A stretch of DNA of 64,000 nt. Source: an uncultured Bacteroidota bacterium. GTDB taxonomy: Bacteria; Bacteroidota; Bacteroidia; Chitinophagales; Chitinophagaceae. The position numbers were made by a program, and so were the translations under genes. Each line of letters begins with the position of its first letter. Position 1 is the first letter of the stretch. This document shows, piece after piece, positions 37,248-45,712 of this stretch. The notes under the pieces were generated by a model, which searched no databases, was not told where the DNA came from, and saw only the letters and a program-made list of their open reading frames with translations. The DNA lies in assembly GCA_903882805.1 (NCBI GenBank), contig CAIRYK010000006.1, positions 1-64,000 on the forward strand, given 5' to 3'.

Positions 37248-37438
37248 GTAATTGCTTTTATATTGTCAGGATTATTTTCCACCCTGTCCATCTCCACAAT
37301 CGCTCTATATCAAAGATATAGTTTTGTTATCGTAATTCTATCAAGAAATTTAAGGTATTTTTAAGATGTGATGAGTTGATTGCTAATGGTTTATGCAGCC
37401 TTCTATCGCAATAGCCGCGCTACAAAGGCGGAACAAAG

Positions 37439-37473
37439 CAAACGTCTTTTGCGGATGAGGCAAAAGACGTTTG
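37439..37473 (-). terminator. Hairpin downstream of the second acetyltransferase
   Basis: CAAACGTCTTTTGC and GCAAAAGACGTTTG form a perfect 14-base stem with a seven-base loop, 27 bases past the stop of the gene at 37500. Only a weak T-rich tail (CTTTGTT) follows. Confidence 0.65.
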
Positions 37474-37499
37474 TTATTTACAGTACATCAGTTTTGTTA

Positions 37500-38051
37500 T
37501 TATTCGGTGAGAATCAGCGAGTATACGGCCGTATCCTGGTACCTACCATCGTAGTAGTGGTTTTCTCGGTAATAGCCTTCGCGCACAAATTTGTTGCGTT
37601 CCAGCAGTTTTATTGATGCTGCGTTGTTTGGGTCTACATGTGCTTCTACCGAATGAAGTTTCATTGTGTGGTAGCCGTAGTGCAGCACTGCGCTTAGCGC
37701 TTCCTGCATTAGTCCTTGTCCCTGATAGTCGGGATGCAATATGTAGCCCATTTCGGCGCGGTCGTGCTCGCGCATCAATCGCCAGAAGCTAATGTTGCCT
37801 ATCAGTTTTGTGTAATTTTTCTGCGTTATTGCCCAGGTTATACCTTCCTGCTTGGTAGTGGCTTCATTGGCTTTTTGTATCAGCGTGGCAGCCTCTATCA
37901 CAGATTTGGCACGCGGGCGGCCTATATACTCCATCACTTTTTCGTCCGACCGGAGGTGAAACATTTCATTGGCGTCGCTTGCTTTCATTTGCCTTAACGT
38001 CAGTCGCTCGGTTGTCAGTATCGGAAAATTCACAAAATTTAAATTCAGCAT
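37500..38051 (-). CDS. GNAT-family acetyltransferase (RimJ/RimL type), paralog
   Basis: The product has 183 residues. It has LTTERLTLRQMKASDANEMFHLRSDEKVMEYIGRP, MGYILHPDYQGQGLMQEAL (acetyl-CoA loop QGQGLM), HSVEAHVDPNNAASIKLLERNKFVREG and YRENHYYDGRYQDTAVYSLIL. It is clearly related to its downstream neighbour at 36678 and probably modifies a similar but unknown substrate. It has its own hairpin after the stop codon, so the two paralogs are probably transcribed separately. Confidence 0.88.
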   Translation of the reverse strand: MLNLNFVNFPILTTERLTLRQMKASDANEMFHLRSDEKVMEYIGRPRAKSVIEAATLIQKANEATTKQEGITWAITQKNYTKLIGNISFWRLMREHDRAEMGYILHPDYQGQGLMQEALSAVLHYGYHTMKLHSVEAHVDPNNAASIKLLERNKFVREGYYRENHYYDGRYQDTAVYSLILTE

Positions 38052-38167
38052 AGCATCGTAAGTTTAGCTAAGGTTACTCAAATCGCACAGAATGCTAAGT
38101 TAGGCAACCCAATTCATACCGCAGCCCGAAACAGCTGTTTAAAATTTCTAAAAATTTCCTATGAAGA

Positions 38168-38491
38168 CTATTCCGACATCCCGAAGTCGTAGTCGCGCTC
38201 TACCTTGCAAACTCTTGTTTTGTAGCATTTGTACCATTCGGTGCGGCCATTTTGTTGTGCCTGCCTGTGTGCGGCATTGTTTTTCCAGTTTTTTATGGCT
38301 TCGAGCGAAGTCCAGTACGACACCGTAATACCCAAACCATCGCGAACGCTCTCCATGCCCAGGTAACCATCCTGTTGTTGGGCCAGATCGTCCATAAGGT
38401 CGGCCATAGCTGCGTAGCCGTTGTCGGCGTCTGTGCGCAGATTCGTAAATATTACCGCATAGTAGGGAGGCGCAGGTGTTTTTGCTATCAT
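38168..38491 (-). CDS. Antibiotic-biosynthesis-monooxygenase (ABM) fold protein
   Basis: The product has 107 residues of the ferredoxin-like dimeric fold: YYAVIFTNLRTDADNGYAAMADLMDDLAQQQDGYLGMESVRDGLGITVSYWTSLEAIKNWKNNAAHRQAQQNGR. This sequence (W.....HR.AQ..GR..WY) is typical of a common subgroup of ABM proteins. Their activities range from quinone oxidation to haem breakdown, so no substrate is assigned. It lies 59 bases downstream of folP and may be in its operon. Confidence 0.78.
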   Translation of the reverse strand: MIAKTPAPPYYAVIFTNLRTDADNGYAAMADLMDDLAQQQDGYLGMESVRDGLGITVSYWTSLEAIKNWKNNAAHRQAQQNGRTEWYKCYKTRVCKVERDYDFGMSE

Positions 38492-38550
38492 GTAGTTGTT
38501 TTTGTTACCTAACGGTATTTACTGAGCGCTATTGCCGGCTGCTCCTTAAT

Positions 38551-39408
38551 TTAGGTTAATACATTTTTATTCAGGTATTGCCATAGGGTTATTACCTCGC
38601 GCGCTTCTTTTACATCGTGCACCCGTAATATGCGCGCCCCTTGCTGGAGGGCTACCATGTTGAGCGCAGTAGTTCCATTGAGCGCTTCATCCGGATTTAC
38701 CTTTAGCGGCTTGCATATCATAGATTTTCGCGATAGTCCGGCCAGAAGTGGGCGGCCCAAAATAGAAAAATCAGACAGCGATGTTAGTAATTCAAAATTG
38801 TGCGCTACCGTTTTGCCAAAGCCAAAGCCAGGATCGATAATTACATCTTTAATGCCGGCGGCAGCACACTGTTGGCAAACGTTTTGCAAATAGCTAATTA
38901 CTTCTAGGGTTACGTTTTCGTAGGCGGGGTTTATCTGCATGTCGGCGGGCGTTCCCTGCATATGCATGGCTATGTAGGGTACCCCGAGGGCGGCAACGGT
39001 AGCAATCATTGTCGGGTCGAACCGGCCGCTGCTTACATCGTTCACAATATGCGCGCCAGCCGTCACGGCCTCTTGCGCAACTTTAGCATTGTAAGTATCA
39101 ACAGATAGCCATGCGTCCGGAAATTCCCTACTCAACGCCTCCATAACCGGTATTACCCTGTTACGTTCTTCGGAGGAGTCCATGAGCGCCTGTCCGGGTT
39201 TAGTGCTGGCTCCGCCTATATCCAGTATTGTTGCGCCATCGTTCAGCATTTTTTCAGCTGTCCTCAGCATTCCGGCTACATTGTTGTCGCGCCCCTTGGT
39301 GTAAAAACTATCGGGGGTAGCATTGAGTATACCCATTACTACAGGCGACGATAAACTGAGCAGGCGTCCCTTGCTTTGAATGCTATTGTTGGAGATGGGA
39401 AATGGCAC
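38551..39408 (-). CDS. folP: Dihydropteroate synthase
   Basis: The product has 285 residues: PVVMGILNATPDSFYTKGR, GATILDIGGASTKPG, SVDTYNAKVAQEAV, INDVSSG-like HIVNDVSSGRFD, DPGFGFGKT, PLLAGLSRKSMI and the end RILRVHDVKEAREVI. It condenses p-aminobenzoate with the pterin pyrophosphate in folate synthesis. The best start is GTG at 39408: the family needs residues before the KGRLLSLSSPVVMG part and no ATG is available. The divergent neighbour is the MauE/DoxX-like gene. Confidence 0.95.
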   Translation of the reverse strand: MPFPISNNSIQSKGRLLSLSSPVVMGILNATPDSFYTKGRDNNVAGMLRTAEKMLNDGATILDIGGASTKPGQALMDSSEERNRVIPVMEALSREFPDAWLSVDTYNAKVAQEAVTAGAHIVNDVSSGRFDPTMIATVAALGVPYIAMHMQGTPADMQINPAYENVTLEVISYLQNVCQQCAAAGIKDVIIDPGFGFGKTVAHNFELLTSLSDFSILGRPLLAGLSRKSMICKPLKVNPDEALNGTTALNMVALQQGARILRVHDVKEAREVITLWQYLNKNVLT

Positions 39409-39774
39409 GGAACTTTATTTTTGGGTTAAATTAATGCAATTGAGCGGTTATCTTATTTTAAAATAGTTGGTTATTTATTCAAACCTTGCATTTTTCTGTT
39501 AGTTCTTGTATGTTTGACAAAGGTAAAGAAAAATACTCCGGCAGTTTTTTTGTGCAGCGCTATAAACCGGTGGTTAGTAAACGCGTTTTTTAATATTTAT
39601 TTAGGAAATTAGGAGCATTGGTTCCGGTAGCTATATTATCTGCTATGGTAAATTGAACTATTTTTACCAGCAGATTTTTGATATAGTAAACCTGTGTTTT
39701 GCAGCTCCGGTGGGGTATAACACCAGAGAAGGATAGTATCGTAATATTAACAATAACATATATTTTATCGTAGC
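39409..39774. other. Divergent intergenic region
   Basis: These 366 AT-rich bases hold the control regions of folP (-) and the MauE/DoxX-like gene (+). I see no RNA gene and no convincing full promoter match. Confidence 0.5.
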
Positions 39775-40914
39775 ATGAAGTACATTATTTGGTTGGTTCG
39801 TATTGTCATCGGCGCCTTGTTTATTTTTTCGGGCCTTGTAAAGGCCAACGACCCGTTAGGACTCACCTATAAGATGAATGAGTTTTTTGAGGTGTGGGAC
39901 ATGAATTTCATGATCAATTACACACTTGCCCTGTCTGTAGGTATGATAGCTTTCGAGATCATAGCCGGGGTGGCAATGATAGTGGGCAACTACTTCAGGC
40001 TGTATGTTACTACTTTATTGATACTTAACATCTTCTACACCTTCCTTACCGGATATGCTTTGTATTCGGGCAAGATTAAGGAGTGCGGTTGTTTTGGCGA
40101 TTGTATAAAAATATCGAACACAGCTACCTTTTATAAAGATGTGGTACTTACTGCGCTCAATGTATTTCTGTATATATACCGCTACAGAGTATTCCCTATT
40201 TTCAACAAAACATCTATCAACTTTGCCATAGTATTTGCCGCTGCGGTATTTGCTTTTGGCAGTCAGTGGTACACGCTGCATCACCTGCCTTATCACGATT
40301 GCCTGCCTTACAAAACTGGCAACAACGTTTTGGAGAAAATGCAACCCGGCCCTGATTACCACGAAGCCATTTATGAAAACATATTTATTTACGAAAAGAA
40401 CGGAATCAAACAGGAGTTTACAGCGAAAAATTACCCCTGGCAAGATACCACCTGGGTGTTTGTAGACCGTAAAGACAAGCTGATAGCCGAGGCTACCGGA
40501 CTACCCGAAATTCACGACTTTTCGCTAACAGATTCAGCTGGTGTAAACCAAACGCAGAGCGTTATGACCAAGAAAGGATATACGTTCCTGTGGTTCATTC
40601 GCGAGCCTGAAACCGCGCCTACAACAAATATAGACCGACTGAAAAATATAGTAGACAAAGCCAATGCCCTCCATATACCGATATATATGGCCAGCAGCGC
40701 TGGTAACGACCTTTGCAAAACCTATCTGGAAGCTAAAGGTCTTACTAACATGCCCTACCTGATAATAGATGGAACTGTTATTAAAACCGCTATGCGTACC
40801 AACCCCGGACTTATGTTGCTTAGGGATGGCGTAGTAGTGAAGAAATGGAGCTACCTCGATTATCCGAAGGATATATCTATGAACGGCGACAATCTGGATA
40901 TCAAGGAAAAATAG
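39775..40914 (+). CDS. MauE/DoxX-like membrane protein with C-terminal soluble domain (BT_3928 type)
   Basis: The product has 379 residues. The N-terminal part (about 1-165) has four to five membrane segments of the DoxX/MauE type (IIWLVRIVIGALFIFSGLVKANDPLG; the paired-Cys motif KECGCFGDC near residue 105). The C-terminal part (about 200-379) is soluble with a thioredoxin-like outline (VMTKKGYTFLWFIREPE, IPIYMASSA, NPGLMLLRDGVVVKKWSY) but no CXXC. Bacteroidota proteins of this BT_3928 type often sit near folP, as here. A role in thiol or electron transfer at the inner membrane is possible; this is inference. Confidence 0.8.
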   Translation: MKYIIWLVRIVIGALFIFSGLVKANDPLGLTYKMNEFFEVWDMNFMINYTLALSVGMIAFEIIAGVAMIVGNYFRLYVTTLLILNIFYTFLTGYALYSGKIKECGCFGDCIKISNTATFYKDVVLTALNVFLYIYRYRVFPIFNKTSINFAIVFAAAVFAFGSQWYTLHHLPYHDCLPYKTGNNVLEKMQPGPDYHEAIYENIFIYEKNGIKQEFTAKNYPWQDTTWVFVDRKDKLIAEATGLPEIHDFSLTDSAGVNQTQSVMTKKGYTFLWFIREPETAPTTNIDRLKNIVDKANALHIPIYMASSAGNDLCKTYLEAKGLTNMPYLIIDGTVIKTAMRTNPGLMLLRDGVVVKKWSYLDYPKDISMNGDNLDIKEK

Positions 40915-40951
40915 CCTCAATGCAGGGCTGACATCAGCGATACCATACAAT

Positions 40952-40994
40952 AAACATCCCTTTTTTATTGCCAGCGGCTAAAAAAGGGATGTTT
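40952..40994 (+). terminator. Rho-independent terminator
   Basis: AAACATCCCTTTTTTA and TAAAAAAGGGATGTTT form a 16-base stem around an 11-base loop, followed by TTTTA, 37 bases after the preceding stop codon. Confidence 0.9.
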
Positions 40995-41115
40995 TTTTAT
41001 GCCTGATTGCGCGTTTATAGCATAGCGTTGCCCGATAAATAATAACGTTAACTAACGATTGTAGGGTGTACAATTACTATTTTCAGTTAACTTTGTCGCC
41101 CTCTCAAACAGTTGC

Positions 41116-41901
41116 ATGACATTACCAGAAGGTAAAAAGGTTTATTTCGCTTCCGATTTCCATTTGGGGATACCCGATAGGGCTACAAGCATTGAACGCG
41201 AAAGGCGTATATGCCGTTGGCTGGACGAAATAAGCGCTGATGCGGCGCTGCTTTTTCTGGTTGGCGATCTGTTTGATACCTGGTTTGAATACCGAAATGT
41301 GGTTCCGCGCGGCTATACGCGCTTTATGGGCAAGCTGGCCGAGCTGAGCGACAAAGGGCTGCAAATAGAAGCTTTTACAGGGAATCATGATTTGTGGATG
41401 CTCGATTATTTTGGGCAGGAGTTAAACATACCCGTTCATCATAGCCCCATAATCCGGGAAATAAATGGAAAGAAGTTATTTATAGCCCACGGCGATGGTT
41501 TAGGCCCGGGAGACCATGGTTATAAAGTACTGAAAAAGGTGTTGCGTAGTCCGTTGTCGCAATGGATTTACCGGAGAGTACATCCGGATACCGGCGTGGG
41601 TTTGGCAGGTTGGTTTAGCCGGCTGGGGCCAAAGCATGCCGATGCGCCGCTCAAAGAATTTTTGGGGCCGGAAAAGGAGATGCTGGTGCAGTTTTGCCTC
41701 GAAACACTCAAAACGCAGCATATTGATTTTTTCGTTTTCGGGCACCGGCATATAGCTATAGATTATTCGTTGTCGCAAAACAGTAAGTATGTGAATCTGG
41801 GCGACTGGATACAGTACGACAGTTATGGCGAGTTTGACGGCAAAGAACTGCATTTAAAATTTTATGGTAATCCACCAAGATATAAACCTAAAACACGGTA
41901 G
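41116..41901 (+). CDS. lpxH: UDP-2,3-diacylglucosamine diphosphatase (LpxH-type)
   Basis: The 261-residue calcineurin-like phosphoesterase has DFHLG (14-18), VGDLFDTW, FTGNHDLW, IAHGDGLGPGD and FVFGHRHIA, all metal-binding motifs of the LpxH family. It hydrolyses UDP-2,3-diacylglucosamine to lipid X in lipid A synthesis, at the inner membrane. A TAACTTTG -7-like box lies at 41088-41095. It is the first gene of a row lpxH-sixA-kinase/RapZ fusion on the plus strand with short gaps. Confidence 0.93.
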   Translation: MTLPEGKKVYFASDFHLGIPDRATSIERERRICRWLDEISADAALLFLVGDLFDTWFEYRNVVPRGYTRFMGKLAELSDKGLQIEAFTGNHDLWMLDYFGQELNIPVHHSPIIREINGKKLFIAHGDGLGPGDHGYKVLKKVLRSPLSQWIYRRVHPDTGVGLAGWFSRLGPKHADAPLKEFLGPEKEMLVQFCLETLKTQHIDFFVFGHRHIAIDYSLSQNSKYVNLGDWIQYDSYGEFDGKELHLKFYGNPPRYKPKTR

Positions 41902-41950
41902 TGTGGCAATGGAGGTGGTACAATTTTGTTTTTCGACTTTTTAAACGCAT

Positions 41951-42457
41951 ATGCAACGAACACTAGTAATGATAAGGCACGCCAAAAGTAGCTGGGCGAA
42001 TCCTTTACAGAGCGATTTCGACCGTCCGCTCAACGACCGTGGCAAGAAAGACGCACCGGTAATGGGCGAGCGATTGAAAAAACTAAACCTTATACCCGAC
42101 CTAATAATATCGAGCGCCGCAAAACGAACTAGGCAAACAGCCAAAAGTATTGCCACCGCCGTAGGCTACAACATTGCCGATATTAAATGGGAAGAAAAGT
42201 TGTATCATTGTATTCCTTCTGTATTCGAGGAGTTGATTTATGAGGTTGATGATAGTATAAAAACTATTTTTATAGTTGCGCACAATCCCGGCATCACAGA
42301 ATTCGTTAATCAGATGTCGGCCGAATTTTGCATAGATAATATGCCTACCTGCGCAATTGCCGGCGCGCATGTATATACAGAAGAGTGGAGCGGTTACTCC
42401 ACATCAAAAAAGACCGTTTTTTTATTCCAATATCCAGGAAAACATGATGACGCCTAA
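41951..42457 (+). CDS. sixA: SixA-type phosphohistidine phosphatase
   Basis: The product has 168 residues of the histidine-phosphatase fold: MIRHAKSSW at the N-terminus (catalytic His in RHA), DRPLNDRGKKDAP, ISSAAKRTRQTA and VAHNPGITEFVN. E. coli SixA dephosphorylates phosphohistidine on phosphotransfer proteins. It follows lpxH by 49 bases, and its end overlaps the start of the kinase-RapZ fusion by 14 bases, so the latter two are translationally linked. Confidence 0.9.
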   Translation: MQRTLVMIRHAKSSWANPLQSDFDRPLNDRGKKDAPVMGERLKKLNLIPDLIISSAAKRTRQTAKSIATAVGYNIADIKWEEKLYHCIPSVFEELIYEVDDSIKTIFIVAHNPGITEFVNQMSAEFCIDNMPTCAIAGAHVYTEEWSGYSTSKKTVFLFQYPGKHDDA

Positions 42458-43928
42458 TAAAACCATAGTACAGATTACCGCTATAATTGAAAAGCTATTT
42501 GAAGAGCACTTTGAAAAGAAAGCCGAAGTGGTTGAAGCGCTTCCGGTTTCGGGTTCAGACCGCCGGTACTATAGGGTGAGCTCAGGTAAAACTGCCGCTA
42601 TAGCCACCTACAACATTAATGTAGCTGAAAATAATACCTTCTTTTATTTTACAGAGCTGATGCGTAAGCATCAGATAAATGTGCCTGAGGTATATAAAAT
42701 CAGCAAAGACCGCAGGGCTTACCTGCAGCAAGATTTGGGCAGGGTGTCGCTTTTCGATATGGTAATCAAGGAAGGTTATACAGAACCTATCCGTAAACTG
42801 TATCACAAATCACTGGCCCAACTGGCTAAAGTGCAATGGATAGCTGGCCGCGAGGCCGACTACAAACAGTGTTTTGCAGCAAAGCAGTTTGACGAGAAAG
42901 CCATTATGTCGGACTTGCTTTATTTTAAATACTATTTTGCCGATCTGCAAGGTATTAGCTACGACCGCTCGGGACTGATGAGCGAGATGGAAATGCTGAG
43001 CAAAGATCTGGGAAGGGTGCAGCCGCAAATGCTCATGTTTCGCGACTTTCAGAGCCGCAACATAATGATACACGAAGGCAAAGTGTTTTTCATAGACTAT
43101 CAGGGTAGTATGCAGGGGCCGCCTCAATATGATATAGCATCGTTGCTGTGGCAGGCGCGTGCGCAGCTGCCCGCTGCATGGAAAGAAGACCTGCTTAACG
43201 GATACATTAGCGCGCTCAATGATCTGCATGTGCCGCGTATGGATGAGATTCACTTTCGTAGAGGATATGTGCAGTTTGTGCTTGTGCGGTTGTTGCAGGT
43301 GCTGGGCTCATATGGTTTCAGAGGGCTATTGCAACACAAGGCGCATTTCATTACAAGCATAGGCCCGGCATTAAAAAATCTGGAGCAGTTTTTGGCCGGT
43401 CATCCGCAAACGCCCGCTTATCCTGAATTAAGGTCGCTACTCGAGAAAATTTCGAGTCAGGATATGCAGGATAGATATACTACAGCTGCTTCGGACAAAA
43501 AGCCTTCATTGACTGTTCAAATAAACAGTTTTTCCTACAAAAATGGAATGCCTAAGTCGGCGAGCCCGCATGGCGGCGGGTTTGTGTTCGATTGTCGAGG
43601 TATACTAAATCCGGGTAGGTATGACGCTTACAAGCATCTTACCGGCAACGAAGAGTTGGTGCGCCAGTTTCTGGAGCGCGAAACGCGCATGCCCGACTTT
43701 ATGAACTATGTATATGCCCTGGTGTCGATAAATGTGGATGATTATATAGCCCGCGGGTTCGAAAACCTGACCGTTTCATTTGGTTGTACCGGAGGTCAGC
43801 ATCGTTCGGTATATGCCGCCAATCAGCTTGCTCACTACCTGCGCACTCGTTACAATCTAGAGGTAACGGTGGAGCATCTTAATGAGAAAAAATGGATGCT
43901 AACTGAGGTGAACACGGCAGCAGAATAG
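42444..43928 (+). CDS. Fusion of an APH/AmgK-like sugar kinase and a RapZ C-terminal domain
   Basis: The product has 494 residues from the ATG at 42444 (MMTPNKTIVQI; the next codon is also ATG). The N-terminal about 340 residues are an aminoglycoside-phosphotransferase-like kinase: VSGSDRRYYRV, the catalytic loop RDFQSRNIM (D201) and the metal-binding IDYQG, the form seen in AmgK/cell-wall sugar kinases. Residues about 355-494 are the RapZ C-terminal domain (FVFDCRGILNPGRY, SFGCTGGQHRSVYAANQLA). In E. coli this domain senses glucosamine-6-phosphate; the usual RapZ P-loop kinase half is absent and the APH domain takes its place. A role in amino-sugar recycling or sensing is inferred from both domains and from neighbours lpxH and sixA. 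Confidence 0.88.
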   Translation: MMTPNKTIVQITAIIEKLFEEHFEKKAEVVEALPVSGSDRRYYRVSSGKTAAIATYNINVAENNTFFYFTELMRKHQINVPEVYKISKDRRAYLQQDLGRVSLFDMVIKEGYTEPIRKLYHKSLAQLAKVQWIAGREADYKQCFAAKQFDEKAIMSDLLYFKYYFADLQGISYDRSGLMSEMEMLSKDLGRVQPQMLMFRDFQSRNIMIHEGKVFFIDYQGSMQGPPQYDIASLLWQARAQLPAAWKEDLLNGYISALNDLHVPRMDEIHFRRGYVQFVLVRLLQVLGSYGFRGLLQHKAHFITSIGPALKNLEQFLAGHPQTPAYPELRSLLEKISSQDMQDRYTTAASDKKPSLTVQINSFSYKNGMPKSASPHGGGFVFDCRGILNPGRYDAYKHLTGNEELVRQFLERETRMPDFMNYVYALVSINVDDYIARGFENLTVSFGCTGGQHRSVYAANQLAHYLRTRYNLEVTVEHLNEKKWMLTEVNTAAE

Positions 43929-43950
43929 TACTTACTACAGTTTGTTAATC

Positions 43951-43998
43951 ATAAAACGGATAAAGGAGCCTTCACGCAGGCTCCTTTATCCGTTTTAT
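43951..43998. terminator. Bidirectional terminator
   Basis: A perfect 20-base inverted repeat (ATAAAACGGATAAAGGAGCC and its complement) encloses an eight-base loop. It lies between the kinase-RapZ fusion (+) and the small cysteine-rich protein gene (-). Confidence 0.92.
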
Positions 43999-44018
43999 AT
44001 GATATTATGTTTGCCCGA

Positions 44019-44396
44019 TTAGAGGCCTGATGGCGTATAGTTGAACGGATAGGACTGCGACTGTGGAATGGCCATATTGGGCATAGTTGGCGTCGGGTTT
44101 TGCCACTCGTTTGGGCGCGACTGTCTGTATGGCGCATCTTCGTTTGCAAATGGCTGCGAGAAAGCCGAGTTAAACTCATTGGGTGTTTCGCAACAAACAT
44201 AGTACCCCCGCTGGTTTTTACATATGTCAAAGTTTTGAGCATAGGGCGTTTTGTAGCAATACTTCCCCTTTTTGGAGGTTGTCTTACACACCTTACCCGA
44301 CGATTTGCCGCAGGCTATCTCGGCTTTTGTGTTTTGAGCAATTGCACCCGAAACGCTTATTCCCATCATGATCAAAAACAGTACTAAATTTTTCAT
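44019..44396 (-). CDS. Small cysteine-rich secreted protein
   Basis: The product has 125 residues and a signal peptide ending near GAIAQ (residue 21). The mature part has six cysteines within about 42 residues (IACGKSSGKVCKTTSKKGKYCYKT, DICKNQRGYYVCCETP), then a Pro/Asn/Gln-rich, probably unstructured tail. The cysteines could make three disulfides in a small domain. I do not recognise a family, and no function is proposed. It is transcribed alone. Confidence 0.7.
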   Translation of the reverse strand: MKNLVLFLIMMGISVSGAIAQNTKAEIACGKSSGKVCKTTSKKGKYCYKTPYAQNFDICKNQRGYYVCCETPNEFNSAFSQPFANEDAPYRQSRPNEWQNPTPTMPNMAIPQSQSYPFNYTPSGL

Positions 44397-44545
44397 TTTT
44401 TAAAATTAAGATTCAAATTATAATTGAGTAACAGCCAAAACCGTGCCGCGTTTGGTTTTGTGGTGCGTTAGGTTAAGTTTTTTTTATAAGATGATGTTTA
44501 AGTATGGAAAATTGATTTTAAAAACCTTTAACAAGGTACTATGTA

Positions 44546-44575
44546 TTGCACAATACTATTTTTTACCTACCTTTG
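44546..44575 (+). promoter_or_regulatory. Promoter TTG-N19-TACCTTTG
   Basis: TTG (44546-44548) and TACCTTTG (44568-44575) are separated by exactly 19 bases, the Bacteroidota consensus. It sits 18 bases upstream of the PadR gene and should drive the PadR-PspC operon. Confidence 0.8.
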
Positions 44576-44593
44576 TTTCAGAATTGAAAAGGT

Positions 44594-44923
44594 ATGGCAA
44601 TAGATAATACAGAATCTCAGATGAGGAAGGGGCTGCTTGAATTGTGTATTCTGGGTATTATACAACGGCAGAAGGAGGCATACCCCAGCGATATACTGGA
44701 GCAGCTGAAAGGATCGAAGCTGGTGGTTTTAGAGGGTACGTTGTATCCCTTGCTCACCAGGCTCAAAAACGGCGGCATGCTCAGTTACCGATGGGAGGAG
44801 TCGGTGTCGGGGCCGCCGCGTAAGTATTTTGCGCTCACTGCCGAGGGCGCGCAGTTTTACGAACAACTGCTCACCACCTGGCGCGAACTGAGCAAAGCAG
44901 TAAACGACTTAACCAACAACTAA
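44594..44923 (+). CDS. PadR-family transcriptional regulator
   Basis: The product has 109 residues: MRKGLLELCILGIIQRQKEAYPSDILEQLK, then LVVLEGTLYPLLTRLKNGGMLSYRWEESVSGPPRKYFALTAEGAQF. This is the PadR winged helix with the characteristic TLYPLL.RL recognition region and the PPRKYF wing. It is short, with no long C-terminal dimerisation helix, as in PadR subfamily 2. It lies 24 bases upstream of the PspC-domain gene. This pairing is common in Bacteroidota and points to control of the envelope-stress partner. Confidence 0.93.
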   Translation: MAIDNTESQMRKGLLELCILGIIQRQKEAYPSDILEQLKGSKLVVLEGTLYPLLTRLKNGGMLSYRWEESVSGPPRKYFALTAEGAQFYEQLLTTWRELSKAVNDLTNN

Positions 44924-44947
44924 GATAACTTCAAAAAACACTACACA

Positions 44948-45622
44948 ATGCAACGCATAATTCAAATCAACATTGCAGGCCGCATCCTGCCTATAGAAGA
45001 AGATGCATATCTCACACTCAGAGATTATATCAATACACTACACCAGCAGTTTGGCGGCGACGATGGTAGGGAAATTATAGAGGATATAGAAAACAGGATA
45101 GCCGAACTGTTTGCCATACGCTTGCAGAGCGGAGTTGCGGCAATAGACAGGGCCGATGTGAAAAAGGTGGTAGATACGCTTGGCGCAGCCAGCGACCTGC
45201 ACGATGGACGTTCTTCGTTTGGCGCAGGTAAGAAAAATAGCCAGTCGGCAACACCGGGCAACCAGCGGCCGGGCAACCAGAGCCACAATAGCGGCAGAGG
45301 TAGGTTATTGCGTAATCCGTTCGACAAAGTAGTGGGCGGAGTATGCAGCGGAATAGCTCAGTATTTCGATGTAGATGTGGTTATCATCAGGTTGGTAATG
45401 GCTTTGTTCCTTATAATGGGTATAGGTGTAGTAGCATATATAATAGCCTGGGCCATTATACCAGCCGCTAAAAGCAGAGATGAACTTTATAACATGACTA
45501 ATGGCAACCCTATGACTTTTCATGAACTATCGAACAATGTAGGCATGGAGCTTGAAGACCTGAAAAAGCGCGGCGAACAAATGAGCAAAGAGTTGCAGGA
45601 TTTTTTCAGGAAGAAGAAATAA
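44948..45622 (+). CDS. PspC-domain envelope protein
   Basis: The product has 224 residues. Residues 1-85 form a soluble part (MQRIIQINIAGRILPIEEDAYLTLRDYI, IIEDIENRIAELF), residues about 120-180 a PspC domain with NPFDKVVGGVCSGIAQYFDVD and a transmembrane helix (ALFLIMGIGVVAYIIAWAIIP), followed by a basic, helical cytoplasmic tail. PspC proteins take part in the phage-shock/envelope-stress response. It is the second gene of the PadR operon. Confidence 0.92.
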   Translation: MQRIIQINIAGRILPIEEDAYLTLRDYINTLHQQFGGDDGREIIEDIENRIAELFAIRLQSGVAAIDRADVKKVVDTLGAASDLHDGRSSFGAGKKNSQSATPGNQRPGNQSHNSGRGRLLRNPFDKVVGGVCSGIAQYFDVDVVIIRLVMALFLIMGIGVVAYIIAWAIIPAAKSRDELYNMTNGNPMTFHELSNNVGMELEDLKKRGEQMSKELQDFFRKKK

Positions 45623-45712
45623 GTTTTATGCACAAGTGACGCTGTATTATATATAGGGCAGCCAGCCGCTTTTGTCTTAGTTTTGCCCTATTACCTTTTA
45701 CCAACCAACATC

